Shown here: positions 42,829 to 50,523 of the stretch, piece after piece
Position numbering within the stretch: the stretch's first letter is position 1
Layout: each line of letters starts with the position of its first letter
NCBI GenBank assembly: GCA_037481695.1
Contig: JBBFLE010000004.1
Coordinates: forward strand, 62,001-126,000
DNA: 64,000 nucleotides
Reading direction: 5' to 3'
From: a bacterium
GTDB taxonomy: Bacteria; Desulfobacterota; Desulfocorpusculales; Desulfocorpusculum
Translations under genes and position numbers: made by a program
The notes under the pieces: generated by a model
What the model saw: only the letters and a program-made list of their open reading frames with translations
Told to the model about the DNA's origin: nothing
The model's database searches: none

Positions 42829-44895
42829 ATGATGTACGGGATCGAGTACTTCTCGGATGTGCTAAAAAAAACGGTCTTGGGACTGACCTCAGAGGTGAGC
42901 CTTGGCAGGAGCAGTTGCAATACCCTCAGGATCTGCGAGCCTGGTGTATCCCGCTTCCATGCCAAGATAACCCCCATGAACGGAAAATGGATCCTTCGGG
43001 ACCTGGGAAGCAAAAATGGAATCTTAGTGAACGGAAAGCATGTGAAATCACATGTTCTGAGCCCCGGGGATTGTATAGTCATGGGAAGCGCCAGGCTTCG
43101 CTTCATAGAGCTGGGCAGGCCCCTTGCCCAGTCTTTAGAGACGAATCTGCTAGCCAGCACAAGAAGCATGGATCCCTCAGAGCCCTTTGGGGAGGAAAAG
43201 GAAAGAGAAATCTCCCATCAGATGGGTCTTGTGCGTACGTTTCTGGAGGCAGTGAAAGTAGGTGTGGCCATAGTGAGCCCAGAGATGCAGGCCCTCTACT
43301 ATAACTCTGGCCTGGAGCACCCAGGAACCTCTGATCTTAAGGCTCCGGCCTCCATAGGGGTTGTTTTGGCTTGCCCCTCAGCAGGCCAGCGGGGTTGTGA
43401 CCCAGGCTCCTGTGTCCAGTGTCCCTTATATGGGTTTGTGAAGGAGTCCTTCAACCGTCAATGCTCTTTGGGACCCATGGAGGCGCCATGGCCTCCTGCC
43501 AAGACCCCCCTTAGGTTTCTGCGCTTCTGGATCACTCCCCTTCCCTACTTTCTCATGGGAGATCCTCTTTGCCTTCTTACCTGGGAGGATGTGACCCAGG
43601 AAAGAAACATAGAGATCAAACTGGAGGAGCTCAACCGAGATCTGGAAGACGCCAACCGTCAGCTCACCCAAGCCATTGAGAGGGCCAATGTCCTGGCTTT
43701 CGAGGCCCAGGCTGCCAACATAGCCAAGAGCGCCTTCTTGGCCCGCATGAGCCACGAGATAAGGACCCCGCTCAACAGCGTGCTTGGGTACACCCAGATG
43801 CTCCTGGAGGAGGATCTGAAGGAAGAGCAAAAGGCCCATGTGAGGATGGTCAACACAAGCGGCCAGGCTCTACTAGCCCTCATAGAGGACATATTGGATT
43901 TCTCCAAGATAGAAGCCGGGGAGATGAGCCTGGAGTGCGTTAGTTTCTCTTTGCGGGAAACATTGCAGGAGGCATGCGAAATAGTAAGGCCCAAGCTCCA
44001 GGACAAGCCCGTGAAACTCTCTTGGGAGGCAGCGGCCGATGTACCGGAATTGCTATTGGGGGATCCTGTGCGCACAAGACAGGTCATCTTGAATCTGTTG
44101 GGCAATGCGGCCAAGTTTACAAAAAAAGGAGAAATATCCCTCAAGGTGGAGAAAACCCACAAAGAAGGTTCCAGGATTCAACTGCTCTTCACAGTCAAAG
44201 ACACGGGCATAGGAATCCCCCAGCACAAACTCCAGATCATCTTTGAGCCATTTCGCCAGGCTGAGGACTCTACCGGCCGTTTATATGGTGGCACTGGGCT
44301 TGGCCTAACCATTTGCAGACAACTGGCCCGCCTCATGCAAGGTGAGATCTGGGCAACAAGCAAAGAGGGGGCAGGCAGCACCTTTTATTTTAAGGCCTGG
44401 TTCCAGGAATGTACCCAGCCTCCTGTGCAGGAGTGCATCCCAGAGGACACCAAGGCAGCCCCAGCCCAGGATCTGCTTTCAGAACCTCCACCCCCGGCCA
44501 TGACCCCTCCTTCCAGGCCAGCCAGAATCCTGCTGGTGGAGGACAATCCGGTCAATGCCCAGCTGGCAGAGCTCATGCTCACCAAGGCCGGACACATGGT
44601 GCAGACCGCCAAAGATGGATGGGAGGCCCTCAAGCTCTTCACAGCCAAATCCAGGGAACTAGACCTGATACTCATGGATGTGGAAATGCCGGGGCTGGAT
44701 GGGCTTCGGGCCACCAAGAGAATCCGAGCTCTGGGACATTTGGATGTGCCCATTGTGGCCATGACAGCTCACGCCCTGAAGGAGGACATGGAGAGGTGTC
44801 TGGAATCGGGCATGAACGACTACTTGAGCAAGCCCATCAGGAAAGAAATCCTGCTGAATATGGTGGACAAGTGGACTTCCAAGAAAAGAACCTAG
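42829..44895 (+). CDS. FHA-PAS-histidine kinase-receiver hybrid protein
   Basis: This 688-residue cytoplasmic hybrid kinase has an FHA domain (about 10-90: LGRSSCNTLRICEPGVSRFH, LRDLGSKNGILVNGK), which binds phosphothreonine. A PAS-like domain carries a cysteine-rich motif (GCDPGSCVQCPLYG). HisKA has His309 (RMSHEIRTPLNSVLGYTQML), and HATPase_c reads NLLGNAAKFTKKGEI, DTGIGIPQHK, GGTGLGLTICRQL. The C-terminal REC has VEDNPVNAQLAEL and the phospho-Asp segment ILMDVEMPGLDGL. An in-frame ATG at 42736 would overlap the receptor gene; 42829 is preferred. A free Hpt protein gene follows by 2 bases, so a phosphorelay is likely. Confidence 0.9.
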   Translation: MMYGIEYFSDVLKKTVLGLTSEVSLGRSSCNTLRICEPGVSRFHAKITPMNGKWILRDLGSKNGILVNGKHVKSHVLSPGDCIVMGSARLRFIELGRPLAQSLETNLLASTRSMDPSEPFGEEKEREISHQMGLVRTFLEAVKVGVAIVSPEMQALYYNSGLEHPGTSDLKAPASIGVVLACPSAGQRGCDPGSCVQCPLYGFVKESFNRQCSLGPMEAPWPPAKTPLRFLRFWITPLPYFLMGDPLCLLTWEDVTQERNIEIKLEELNRDLEDANRQLTQAIERANVLAFEAQAANIAKSAFLARMSHEIRTPLNSVLGYTQMLLEEDLKEEQKAHVRMVNTSGQALLALIEDILDFSKIEAGEMSLECVSFSLRETLQEACEIVRPKLQDKPVKLSWEAAADVPELLLGDPVRTRQVILNLLGNAAKFTKKGEISLKVEKTHKEGSRIQLLFTVKDTGIGIPQHKLQIIFEPFRQAEDSTGRLYGGTGLGLTICRQLARLMQGEIWATSKEGAGSTFYFKAWFQECTQPPVQECIPEDTKAAPAQDLLSEPPPPAMTPPSRPARILLVEDNPVNAQLAELMLTKAGHMVQTAKDGWEALKLFTAKSRELDLILMDVEMPGLDGLRATKRIRALGHLDVPIVAMTAHALKEDMERCLESGMNDYLSKPIRKEILLNMVDKWTSKKRT

Positions 44896-44897
44896 AA

Positions 44898-45236
44898 ATG
44901 GATCTGGAGGCTTTGTGTCAGGAACTGGGGCTGGACATTGAGCAGTTCTCACAGTTCGCCTCTCTGTTTCTGGATGTGGCCGCCACGGATATGGAGCGCA
45001 TGAGAGAAGCCTTGGCCTGTGAAGACTTGGCTGGTGTGGCCGAAGCAGCCCATTCCATCAAAGGTGCGGCTCTTACACTGGAGCTGGAAAGGATATGTGC
45101 CATGGCCAAGGCTCTGGAGGCCAACGCCAAATCCGGGAAAAGAGAAAAACTCCAGGAGGGGATCCAGTCCCTGGCACAGGAATTGGATAGGCTTGAAATC
45201 TGTTTTCAGGAGCAGGGACTGATAAGAAAAGAGTGA
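44898..45236 (+). CDS. Stand-alone Hpt phosphotransfer protein
   Basis: This 112-residue four-helix histidine phosphotransfer protein carries His52 in AEAAHSIKGAALTLEL, the standard HxxKG signature. The ATG at 44898 is 2 bases after the stop of the FHA hybrid kinase, and the gene lies in a longer open frame that begins inside that kinase. It should carry phosphate from the upstream kinase receiver to another receiver, perhaps of the downstream kinase. The ribosome site is weak, which suggests translational coupling. Confidence 0.85.
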   Translation: MDLEALCQELGLDIEQFSQFASLFLDVAATDMERMREALACEDLAGVAEAAHSIKGAALTLELERICAMAKALEANAKSGKREKLQEGIQSLAQELDRLEICFQEQGLIRKE

Positions 45237-45253
45237 GTTCTGCGGGTGGAGCC

Positions 45254-47638
45254 ATGAAAACGGTTCTGGTAGTGGACAATCAGCCGGTCATCCTTAAGTT
45301 CATGAAGGAACTCATAGAAAAACGGGGGCACCGCGCTATCCTGGCTGCCAGTGGACTGGAAGCCCTGGAGGCCCTTGGGAGAATAAAGCCTGATCTGGTC
45401 TTCCTGGACTTGGTGATGCCCCACATAGACGGGCAGAAACTCTGCAAAATCATTCGAAACGACCGCGGGTTCAAAGATACAAAAGTGGTAATCCTCTCGG
45501 CCGTGGCCTCAGAGGAGGCGCCTTCACTGGATTCCATGGGAGCTGATCTGTGCATAGCCAAGGGCCCTATGCCTGAGATGACCCTTCATGTGGAGGCGGT
45601 CCTGGAAGATCGGATCCCGTGGAACATCCGCCCTCCCATGATAATAGGCGCAGATACCATTCATCCCAGGGATATCACCAGGGAGCTACTGGCCACCAAG
45701 CGCCATCTGGAACTCATCCTAGAGCATATGTCCGATGGGATACTGGAGTTGAACCAAGACGGTAGTATACTGCTTTGCAATCCCAGGGCGGCCGGGATTC
45801 TTGGGATGCCGGAGCTGGAGCTTCTGGGCAAAAAGGTCATGGACCTGCTTGCTCCCCATAGCGCAAAAAACGTTCAAGCACTCCTGGAAGAGGCCCTCCT
45901 GAAAAAAGCACCTGTCAAGGCTTCTAGCCCCATTCAAATAGGGGCCAGGAAGCTGGAAGTGGAATGTTTGCCCTTCCCTGGCAATGGATCAGGGGCCATG
46001 CTTATCCTCTCGGATGTAACGGAACTTCATCGTACGGCCGAGCTTCTGGAAAACACGTTGGACAAGGCCCCTTTGCCTGCTTTCATGATAGACACCCAGC
46101 ACAGGGTGACCCTCTGGAATAAGGCCATGGAAATGCTCACGGGGGTACAAAGAGACATGGTCATGGGAAGGCCTGTGGACTCTAGCATTTTTTACCCAGG
46201 GACCAAGCGCCCCCTCTTGCTGGAACTTATTCTGGATATGGATGTGGATAAGCTGACTTGCCTTTACGGCCCAGGGGTCATATCCCCCCACCCATTCTTT
46301 CCAGGAGCCTGGGAGGGCAAGGGAAATTTCCTGTTGGGAGGCAAGCCCAAGATCTTGCATTTCCTGGCAGCCAGAATAACGGATTCACAAGGCCAGGTCT
46401 TGGGGGCCCTAGAGACCATTCAAGACATAACCGAGAGGGAGGAGCTGCAAAGGCATCTGCAGCACGCCCAAAAGATGCAGGCCGTGGGCACCTTGGCCGC
46501 GGGCATGGCCCACGAGTTCAACAACATTCTGGCGGCCATACAGGGTTATGCCCAGCTCATGGAATTCAACACCTCCCCCCAAGACCCCAACGCCCAGTAT
46601 CTCAAGGAAATAGGGGCTAGTTGCCAAAGGGCTGCCAGCCTCATTAAAAAGATGCTGGCCTTCTCACGCTTGGATCAAAACGAGAAACTTCCGGTGAAGC
46701 TGAACCAGGTAGTGGAAGGAGTGGCCCAGATGCTGAGACAGACCCTTCCTCCCAAGATCAATATCCGACTGAATCTGGAGCCCGGACTTCCTTTTGTTGC
46801 CGGAGAGTATGGCCATCTGGAACAGGTGGTTCTAAACCTGTGTTTGAACGCCAGGGATGCCCTTGTGGAGGACGGTGAGATCTCTTTATCCACATCCTTG
46901 TGCTTGCTGGAAGAGAGCTTTTGTCGGTCTCATCCATGGGCCAAGCCAGGCTCTTATATAAAGCTGGAGATAGAAGACGACGGGGTGGGCATGAGCCCTG
47001 AGGTCATGGATCGCATCTTTGAACCATTTTTTACAACCAAGGAGCCTGGCAAGGGAACAGGTCTCGGGCTCACCATAGCCTATGCCATAATGAAATCGCA
47101 TAATGGCTACATACTGGCCGAAAGCCCGGGGTCTTCGGGACGAGGAAGCCGCTTCACTCTGTTTTTCCCTGTGATCCAGGATCAGATGAGTCCCACTGCT
47201 CCAGAGACCACACACGAAGCACAAGACGCACCCAGGGGCAAAGGAGAGAAAATCTTGATTGTGGACGATGAGCCTCAGCTTCTGGATATCGGAAAGAAGA
47301 TGCTGGTCTCTCATGACTACAGGGTGGAGAGCGCATCCAATGGCAAAGAAGGGCTGCAGATGTATGCCAGGGCATTAGAAACTGGAGATCCTTACCTGCT
47401 GGTGATCCTGGACATGGCCATGCCCGTGATGGATGGACAGGAGTTTCTCCGCCGCCTGCTGGAGATGGATCCAGGGGCCAGGGTCTTGGTCTCTACAGGA
47501 GCTGCGCTGGCAAAGGAGAATCAGGACATAAAATCTGCAGGGGCTGTGGGAGTCCTGGAAAAACCCTTCCAGCTTCAATTATTGCTCAGGAGCGTCAGAG
47601 AGGCCCTGGAGGGAGCTCTTCATTGTGGCTCGCATTAA
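45254..47638 (+). CDS. Receiver-PAS-PAS-histidine kinase-receiver hybrid
   Basis: This 794-residue protein has an N-terminal REC (about 1-120): VVDNQPVILKFMKELI, with phospho-Asp in LVFLDLVMPHIDGQ. Two PAS domains follow (about 155-400). HisKA has His420 (GMAHEFNNILAAIQGYAQLM), and HATPase_c reads LNLCLNARDALVEDGEI, DDGVGMSPEVMDRIFEPFF, GTGLGLTIAYAIM. The C-terminal REC carries VDDEPQLLDIGKK and VILDMAMPVMDGQEF. All catalytic motifs are intact. GTG at 45233 is an alternative start that overlaps the Hpt stop. It shares a close relative architecture (kinase-REC) with the gene at 50523. Confidence 0.92.
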   Translation: MKTVLVVDNQPVILKFMKELIEKRGHRAILAASGLEALEALGRIKPDLVFLDLVMPHIDGQKLCKIIRNDRGFKDTKVVILSAVASEEAPSLDSMGADLCIAKGPMPEMTLHVEAVLEDRIPWNIRPPMIIGADTIHPRDITRELLATKRHLELILEHMSDGILELNQDGSILLCNPRAAGILGMPELELLGKKVMDLLAPHSAKNVQALLEEALLKKAPVKASSPIQIGARKLEVECLPFPGNGSGAMLILSDVTELHRTAELLENTLDKAPLPAFMIDTQHRVTLWNKAMEMLTGVQRDMVMGRPVDSSIFYPGTKRPLLLELILDMDVDKLTCLYGPGVISPHPFFPGAWEGKGNFLLGGKPKILHFLAARITDSQGQVLGALETIQDITEREELQRHLQHAQKMQAVGTLAAGMAHEFNNILAAIQGYAQLMEFNTSPQDPNAQYLKEIGASCQRAASLIKKMLAFSRLDQNEKLPVKLNQVVEGVAQMLRQTLPPKINIRLNLEPGLPFVAGEYGHLEQVVLNLCLNARDALVEDGEISLSTSLCLLEESFCRSHPWAKPGSYIKLEIEDDGVGMSPEVMDRIFEPFFTTKEPGKGTGLGLTIAYAIMKSHNGYILAESPGSSGRGSRFTLFFPVIQDQMSPTAPETTHEAQDAPRGKGEKILIVDDEPQLLDIGKKMLVSHDYRVESASNGKEGLQMYARALETGDPYLLVILDMAMPVMDGQEFLRRLLEMDPGARVLVSTGAALAKENQDIKSAGAVGVLEKPFQLQLLLRSVREALEGALHCGSH

Positions 47639-47729
47639 CTTGGTGCCTTGCACTGCTCCAATGAAAAGCTTGCGAGGGACTCGGCAGAGGTAAAATGGAT
47701 ATTTGTAGGGAGTTTGGAGGTGATTTTCC

Positions 47730-48452
47730 ATGAGCATCCTCATCGTGGATGACAGCGAGCTGTCTGCCAAGATAATAGAGGTGAACCTTAGAAAAAAAGG
47801 CCTTGAGACCCTCTATGCATCCAATGGAAAGGAAGCCCTGGAGATGCTGGAGTCCGGGGGCGACATACAGATAGTCATAGCGGACATATTGATGCCAGAG
47901 ATGGATGGTCTTGAGCTATTAGAGAAGATTCGCTGTTCGGCTGAGTTGCGTGAGATCCCCGTGGTTCTTTGTTCTTCGGCAGCGGACAGGGAAAACGTAA
48001 GACGTGCAGCACTCTTGGGCTGTAAACACTATCTGGTCAAACCCATCCAGCCCGCCCTGCTGCTGGAGAAGGTATTGGGCATCCTGAGGGAGATCAAACC
48101 CACCATCAAATCCCCCAAGGAGATAATGGAGCAGTTTGGACTGGACAAGAAGACTTATGATGAGATAGAGGCCAAGTTCAAAGCTGTGCTTGAGGATCTC
48201 TTGGAAACCCTCCAACAAAAGACGGATCCAACGGATCAGGCCCTAGCCATGGATTTGTTCAGGCTCTCAGAGGGTGCATCCCTTTTTGGTGCCCAGCGCC
48301 TGGCAGAGGCCATAGAAACATTTCAAAAGCAAGGAGCCTCAGAAGGTAGCCCCTGCGGCGGCACCCACAGGGAGAAACTCCTGGCCGAAATAAGAAGGCT
48401 GCTAAAGACCCTAAAGCCCAAAGATCTTCCCCAAAGCTCCCAAGCAGTATGA
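47730..48452 (+). CDS. Response regulator with degenerate Hpt-like C-terminus
   Basis: This is a 240-residue protein. REC occupies about 1-120 (LIVDDSELSAKIIEVNLRKK, phospho-Asp in VIADILMPEMDGLELL, Lys in YLVKPIQPAL) and is complete. The C-terminal half is helical. The segment RLSEGASLFGAQRLAEAIE aligns with the Hpt helix around HxxKG but has Arg in place of the phospho-His and Glu for Lys. It is therefore a pseudo-Hpt or a different binding module. GGAGGTG lies before the ATG. It may receive phosphate from the neighbouring kinases and relay by protein contact. Confidence 0.85.
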   Translation: MSILIVDDSELSAKIIEVNLRKKGLETLYASNGKEALEMLESGGDIQIVIADILMPEMDGLELLEKIRCSAELREIPVVLCSSAADRENVRRAALLGCKHYLVKPIQPALLLEKVLGILREIKPTIKSPKEIMEQFGLDKKTYDEIEAKFKAVLEDLLETLQQKTDPTDQALAMDLFRLSEGASLFGAQRLAEAIETFQKQGASEGSPCGGTHREKLLAEIRRLLKTLKPKDLPQSSQAV

Positions 48453-48470
48453 TCCCTATGATCCGGTCAA

Positions 48471-48490
48471 GGGCAGGGCTATGCCTGCCC
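48471..48490. repeat. Hairpin after the receiver/pseudo-Hpt gene
   Basis: GGGCAGG (48471-48477) and CCTGCCC (48484-48490) form a 7-bp stem with a 6-base loop, 18 bases past the stop. It is a possible transcript end, but without a T-run. Confidence 0.45.
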
Positions 48491-48651
48491 GTTGTACCTT
48501 GCCCTGCCTGAGGCCTCCCCTTTCAGATGGGCCCAAGGAAGCCCTTCAATCAAAGCAAAGATATTCGCCTCAAGAAAAAGACGGATCCAGGTTTTGGGCC
48601 TGCCCTGACCGAGGCCACGCCTATTGAAGATGAACAAGGCTTGGAATGATA

Positions 48652-48678
48652 TTAATCTTTTTCCAAATTGACCGATAA
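48652..48678 (+). promoter_or_regulatory. Possible sigma-28 (FliA) promoter
   Basis: TTAATCTT (48652-48659), an 11-base spacer and ACCGATAA (48671-48678). The -10 matches GCCGATAA in seven of eight positions and the -35 matches TAAAGTTT in five, with the exact FliA spacing. The downstream gene is a chemoreceptor-like one, as expected for this sigma factor. Confidence 0.55.
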
Positions 48679-48714
48679 GAGCAAGCGGGGGGTATAAGCC
48701 CATGGAGGTGAGCC

Positions 48715-49311
48715 ATGGCTTTGAAATGGAGCTTTGGGAAAAAACTTTTTCTTGGATTCGGTTGTGCGGAGTTCCACAGCTCCTGCAGATTCGGAAAGTG
48801 GCTGGAGGGGTTTGAGACCCAAAACGAGCAATTAAAGACCATCTTGGCAGAGGCTGCCCCCCATATAGAGGCCACCATCCAGGCCGTAAGGCAAGGCAGG
48901 GAGCTTACCACAAGCACCCAGGAGGCCTTTCAGGAAAACGTGGAGATAGCGGGCAAGGTATCCCAGCTCGTGGAGGAGATAGCAGCGGCATCCCAGGAGC
49001 AGGCCAGGGGCATAGAGCAGATAAGCCAGGCCGTGGCCCAGATGGACAAGGTGGTTCAGGCCACGGCAGCCAATGCAGAGGAAAGCGCCTCTGCCTCAGA
49101 GGAGCTCCAGGCACAGGCACAGGCCATGAAAGAACTGGTAGGAGAACTGGTAGCACTGGTGCAAGGGGACCAAAAGGCAAAGAAAAAAGAGACAAAGGAG
49201 GAACCATCTCCGGTCATGGTCCCAGGGAAAAGGAGAATCGGGCAGGTACCTGTGAGATACTCGCTGGCCCTTGAATCAACGGGCCAGAGCCCATCGATGT
49301 CAACGGGTTAG
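48715..49311 (+). CDS. Miniature chemoreceptor-like protein with partial CZB segment
   Basis: This is a 198-residue protein. Its N-terminus (LKWSFGKKLFLGFG) resembles a receptor start, but no membrane segment follows. Next comes HSSCRFGKWLEG and AEAAPHIEA, which match part of a CZB zinc-binding domain: Cys and one His are kept, the first helix and last His are missing. Residues about 80-150 match the descending helix of a receptor hairpin (AAASQEQARGIEQISQAVAQ) and are very like the end of the receptor at 40734-42767. The hairpin tip that contacts CheA and CheW is absent. It is either an in-frame deletion product or a small modulator. A possible FliA promoter lies upstream. Confidence 0.75.
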   Translation: MALKWSFGKKLFLGFGCAEFHSSCRFGKWLEGFETQNEQLKTILAEAAPHIEATIQAVRQGRELTTSTQEAFQENVEIAGKVSQLVEEIAAASQEQARGIEQISQAVAQMDKVVQATAANAEESASASEELQAQAQAMKELVGELVALVQGDQKAKKKETKEEPSPVMVPGKRRIGQVPVRYSLALESTGQSPSMSTG

Positions 49312-49371
49312 CCCTTATCAACATAAGCCCGAAGGGCATGTGAATCTGGATTTCTATTGGGAGGGCCTCAC

Positions 49372-50523
49372 TTGAAGCCAAGTAACGGCGTGGGAAAGGT
49401 TTCTTTGCTCTTGAAATTTTCCTGTTTCCTCTTGGCCATTTTGCTTGGCGGGTCAATCCTGGCATGTCAAGCCCAAAAGGAGCCCCTGCGCATAGGCTTT
49501 GTGGAAACCCTCACAGGCCGCTATTCGGACCTGGGGGTCTCAGGCAGAGACGGTGTCATTCTGGCCGTGGAAGAAAAAAACAGGGCAGGAGGCCTGCTTG
49601 GGAAGCCCATAGAGCTCCTAACAGGCGACGACCAGCAAGATCCGCATACGGCCATGGAAGTGGACCGGCAACTGATCGCTTCAGGCGTGATAGCCCTCAT
49701 AGGGCACATGACCTCCGAGATGTCCTTGGCCGCACTTCCCGTTGTAAACAGCGCCCAAACGGTCATGCTAAGCCCCACAACAGCCTCTGCCTTACTGAGC
49801 GGGAAAAAGGACTTCTTCTTCAGGGTGTACGAGCCCTTAGACAGAGAAATCCTGGAGCTGGCCAAATGGATTCTGAAGCAAAAGAGGATCGTTACAATGG
49901 CTCTTCTTTACGACCCTGCCAACGAGACATATGCCAAGGACTATGCCCAGAGATTCCAGAGAACCTATGGGGAGCTTGGTGGAAAGGTGCTGACCACTGT
50001 TGCCAGCAGCGTCACCAATACAGCACAACTCATGCAAGGAGCCCAGAAGATCAAGGAATTGGCACCAGAGGCGGTTTTGATAATCCACAATGCCCTGGAC
50101 ACCTTGCTCGTGCTGGAGAGCCTGCAAAGAACAGGTTGGAAGGGCACCCCATTTGCGTCTGCCTGGTCCATGACAAATGAGATATTGGAGCAAGGAAGAG
50201 CCATTGCAGAGGGGCTCCATAGCATCGTGCCTTTTTTCAGGGATCATCCCTCTGAGGCTTTTCAGAAATTTCGAAAAGCCTTTCTGGCCAGGTTCAAGAG
50301 GGAGCCTGATTTTCCGGCTCTCTATGGTTATGAGGCAGCTTGGGTGCTCTTCAGGGCCTATGAGAAGGCCCGGGCCCCTGGTGAGGCCCTGGCAAAGGCC
50401 ATTGTGGAGATCAAAGAGTTTGAAGGGCTTCAATCCAGGATAGCAATGGACGAGTTTGGAGATGCCACGATGGAGAAATACCCGGTTGTCATCAAAGAAG
50501 GAAAAATGAAAAGGGCTTTGTGA
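49372..50523 (+). CDS. ABC-type amino-acid/branched-chain solute-binding lipoprotein
   Basis: This 383-residue periplasmic binding protein of the LivJ-like family (type 1 fold) has a signal sequence with a lipobox-like end (GGSILACQAQ). Mature features are LRIGFVETLTGRYSDLG, GVILAVEEKNRAGGLLG, LIGHMTSEMSLAALPVV, and YGYEAAWVLFRAYEKA. The start is TTG at 49372 with GGGAGGG 7 bases upstream; a longer frame begins at 49357. There are no permease or ATPase genes nearby. A hybrid kinase gene overlaps its end, so it is more likely a sensor subunit than a transporter part. Confidence 0.88.
   Translation: MKPSNGVGKVSLLLKFSCFLLAILLGGSILACQAQKEPLRIGFVETLTGRYSDLGVSGRDGVILAVEEKNRAGGLLGKPIELLTGDDQQDPHTAMEVDRQLIASGVIALIGHMTSEMSLAALPVVNSAQTVMLSPTTASALLSGKKDFFFRVYEPLDREILELAKWILKQKRIVTMALLYDPANETYAKDYAQRFQRTYGELGGKVLTTVASSVTNTAQLMQGAQKIKELAPEAVLIIHNALDTLLVLESLQRTGWKGTPFASAWSMTNEILEQGRAIAEGLHSIVPFFRDHPSEAFQKFRKAFLARFKREPDFPALYGYEAAWVLFRAYEKARAPGEALAKAIVEIKEFEGLQSRIAMDEFGDATMEKYPVVIKEGKMKRAL

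Noticed and set aside
47641-47660. TGG...TGC element before the receiver gene at 47730
   Set aside because: The GG and GC are 11 bases apart, not 10, so it does not fit a sigma-54 promoter.
48453-48714. Possible c-di-GMP (GEMM) riboswitch before the mini-receptor
   Set aside because: The conserved GEMM core elements are not present; only a simple hairpin and the FliA-like promoter are seen.
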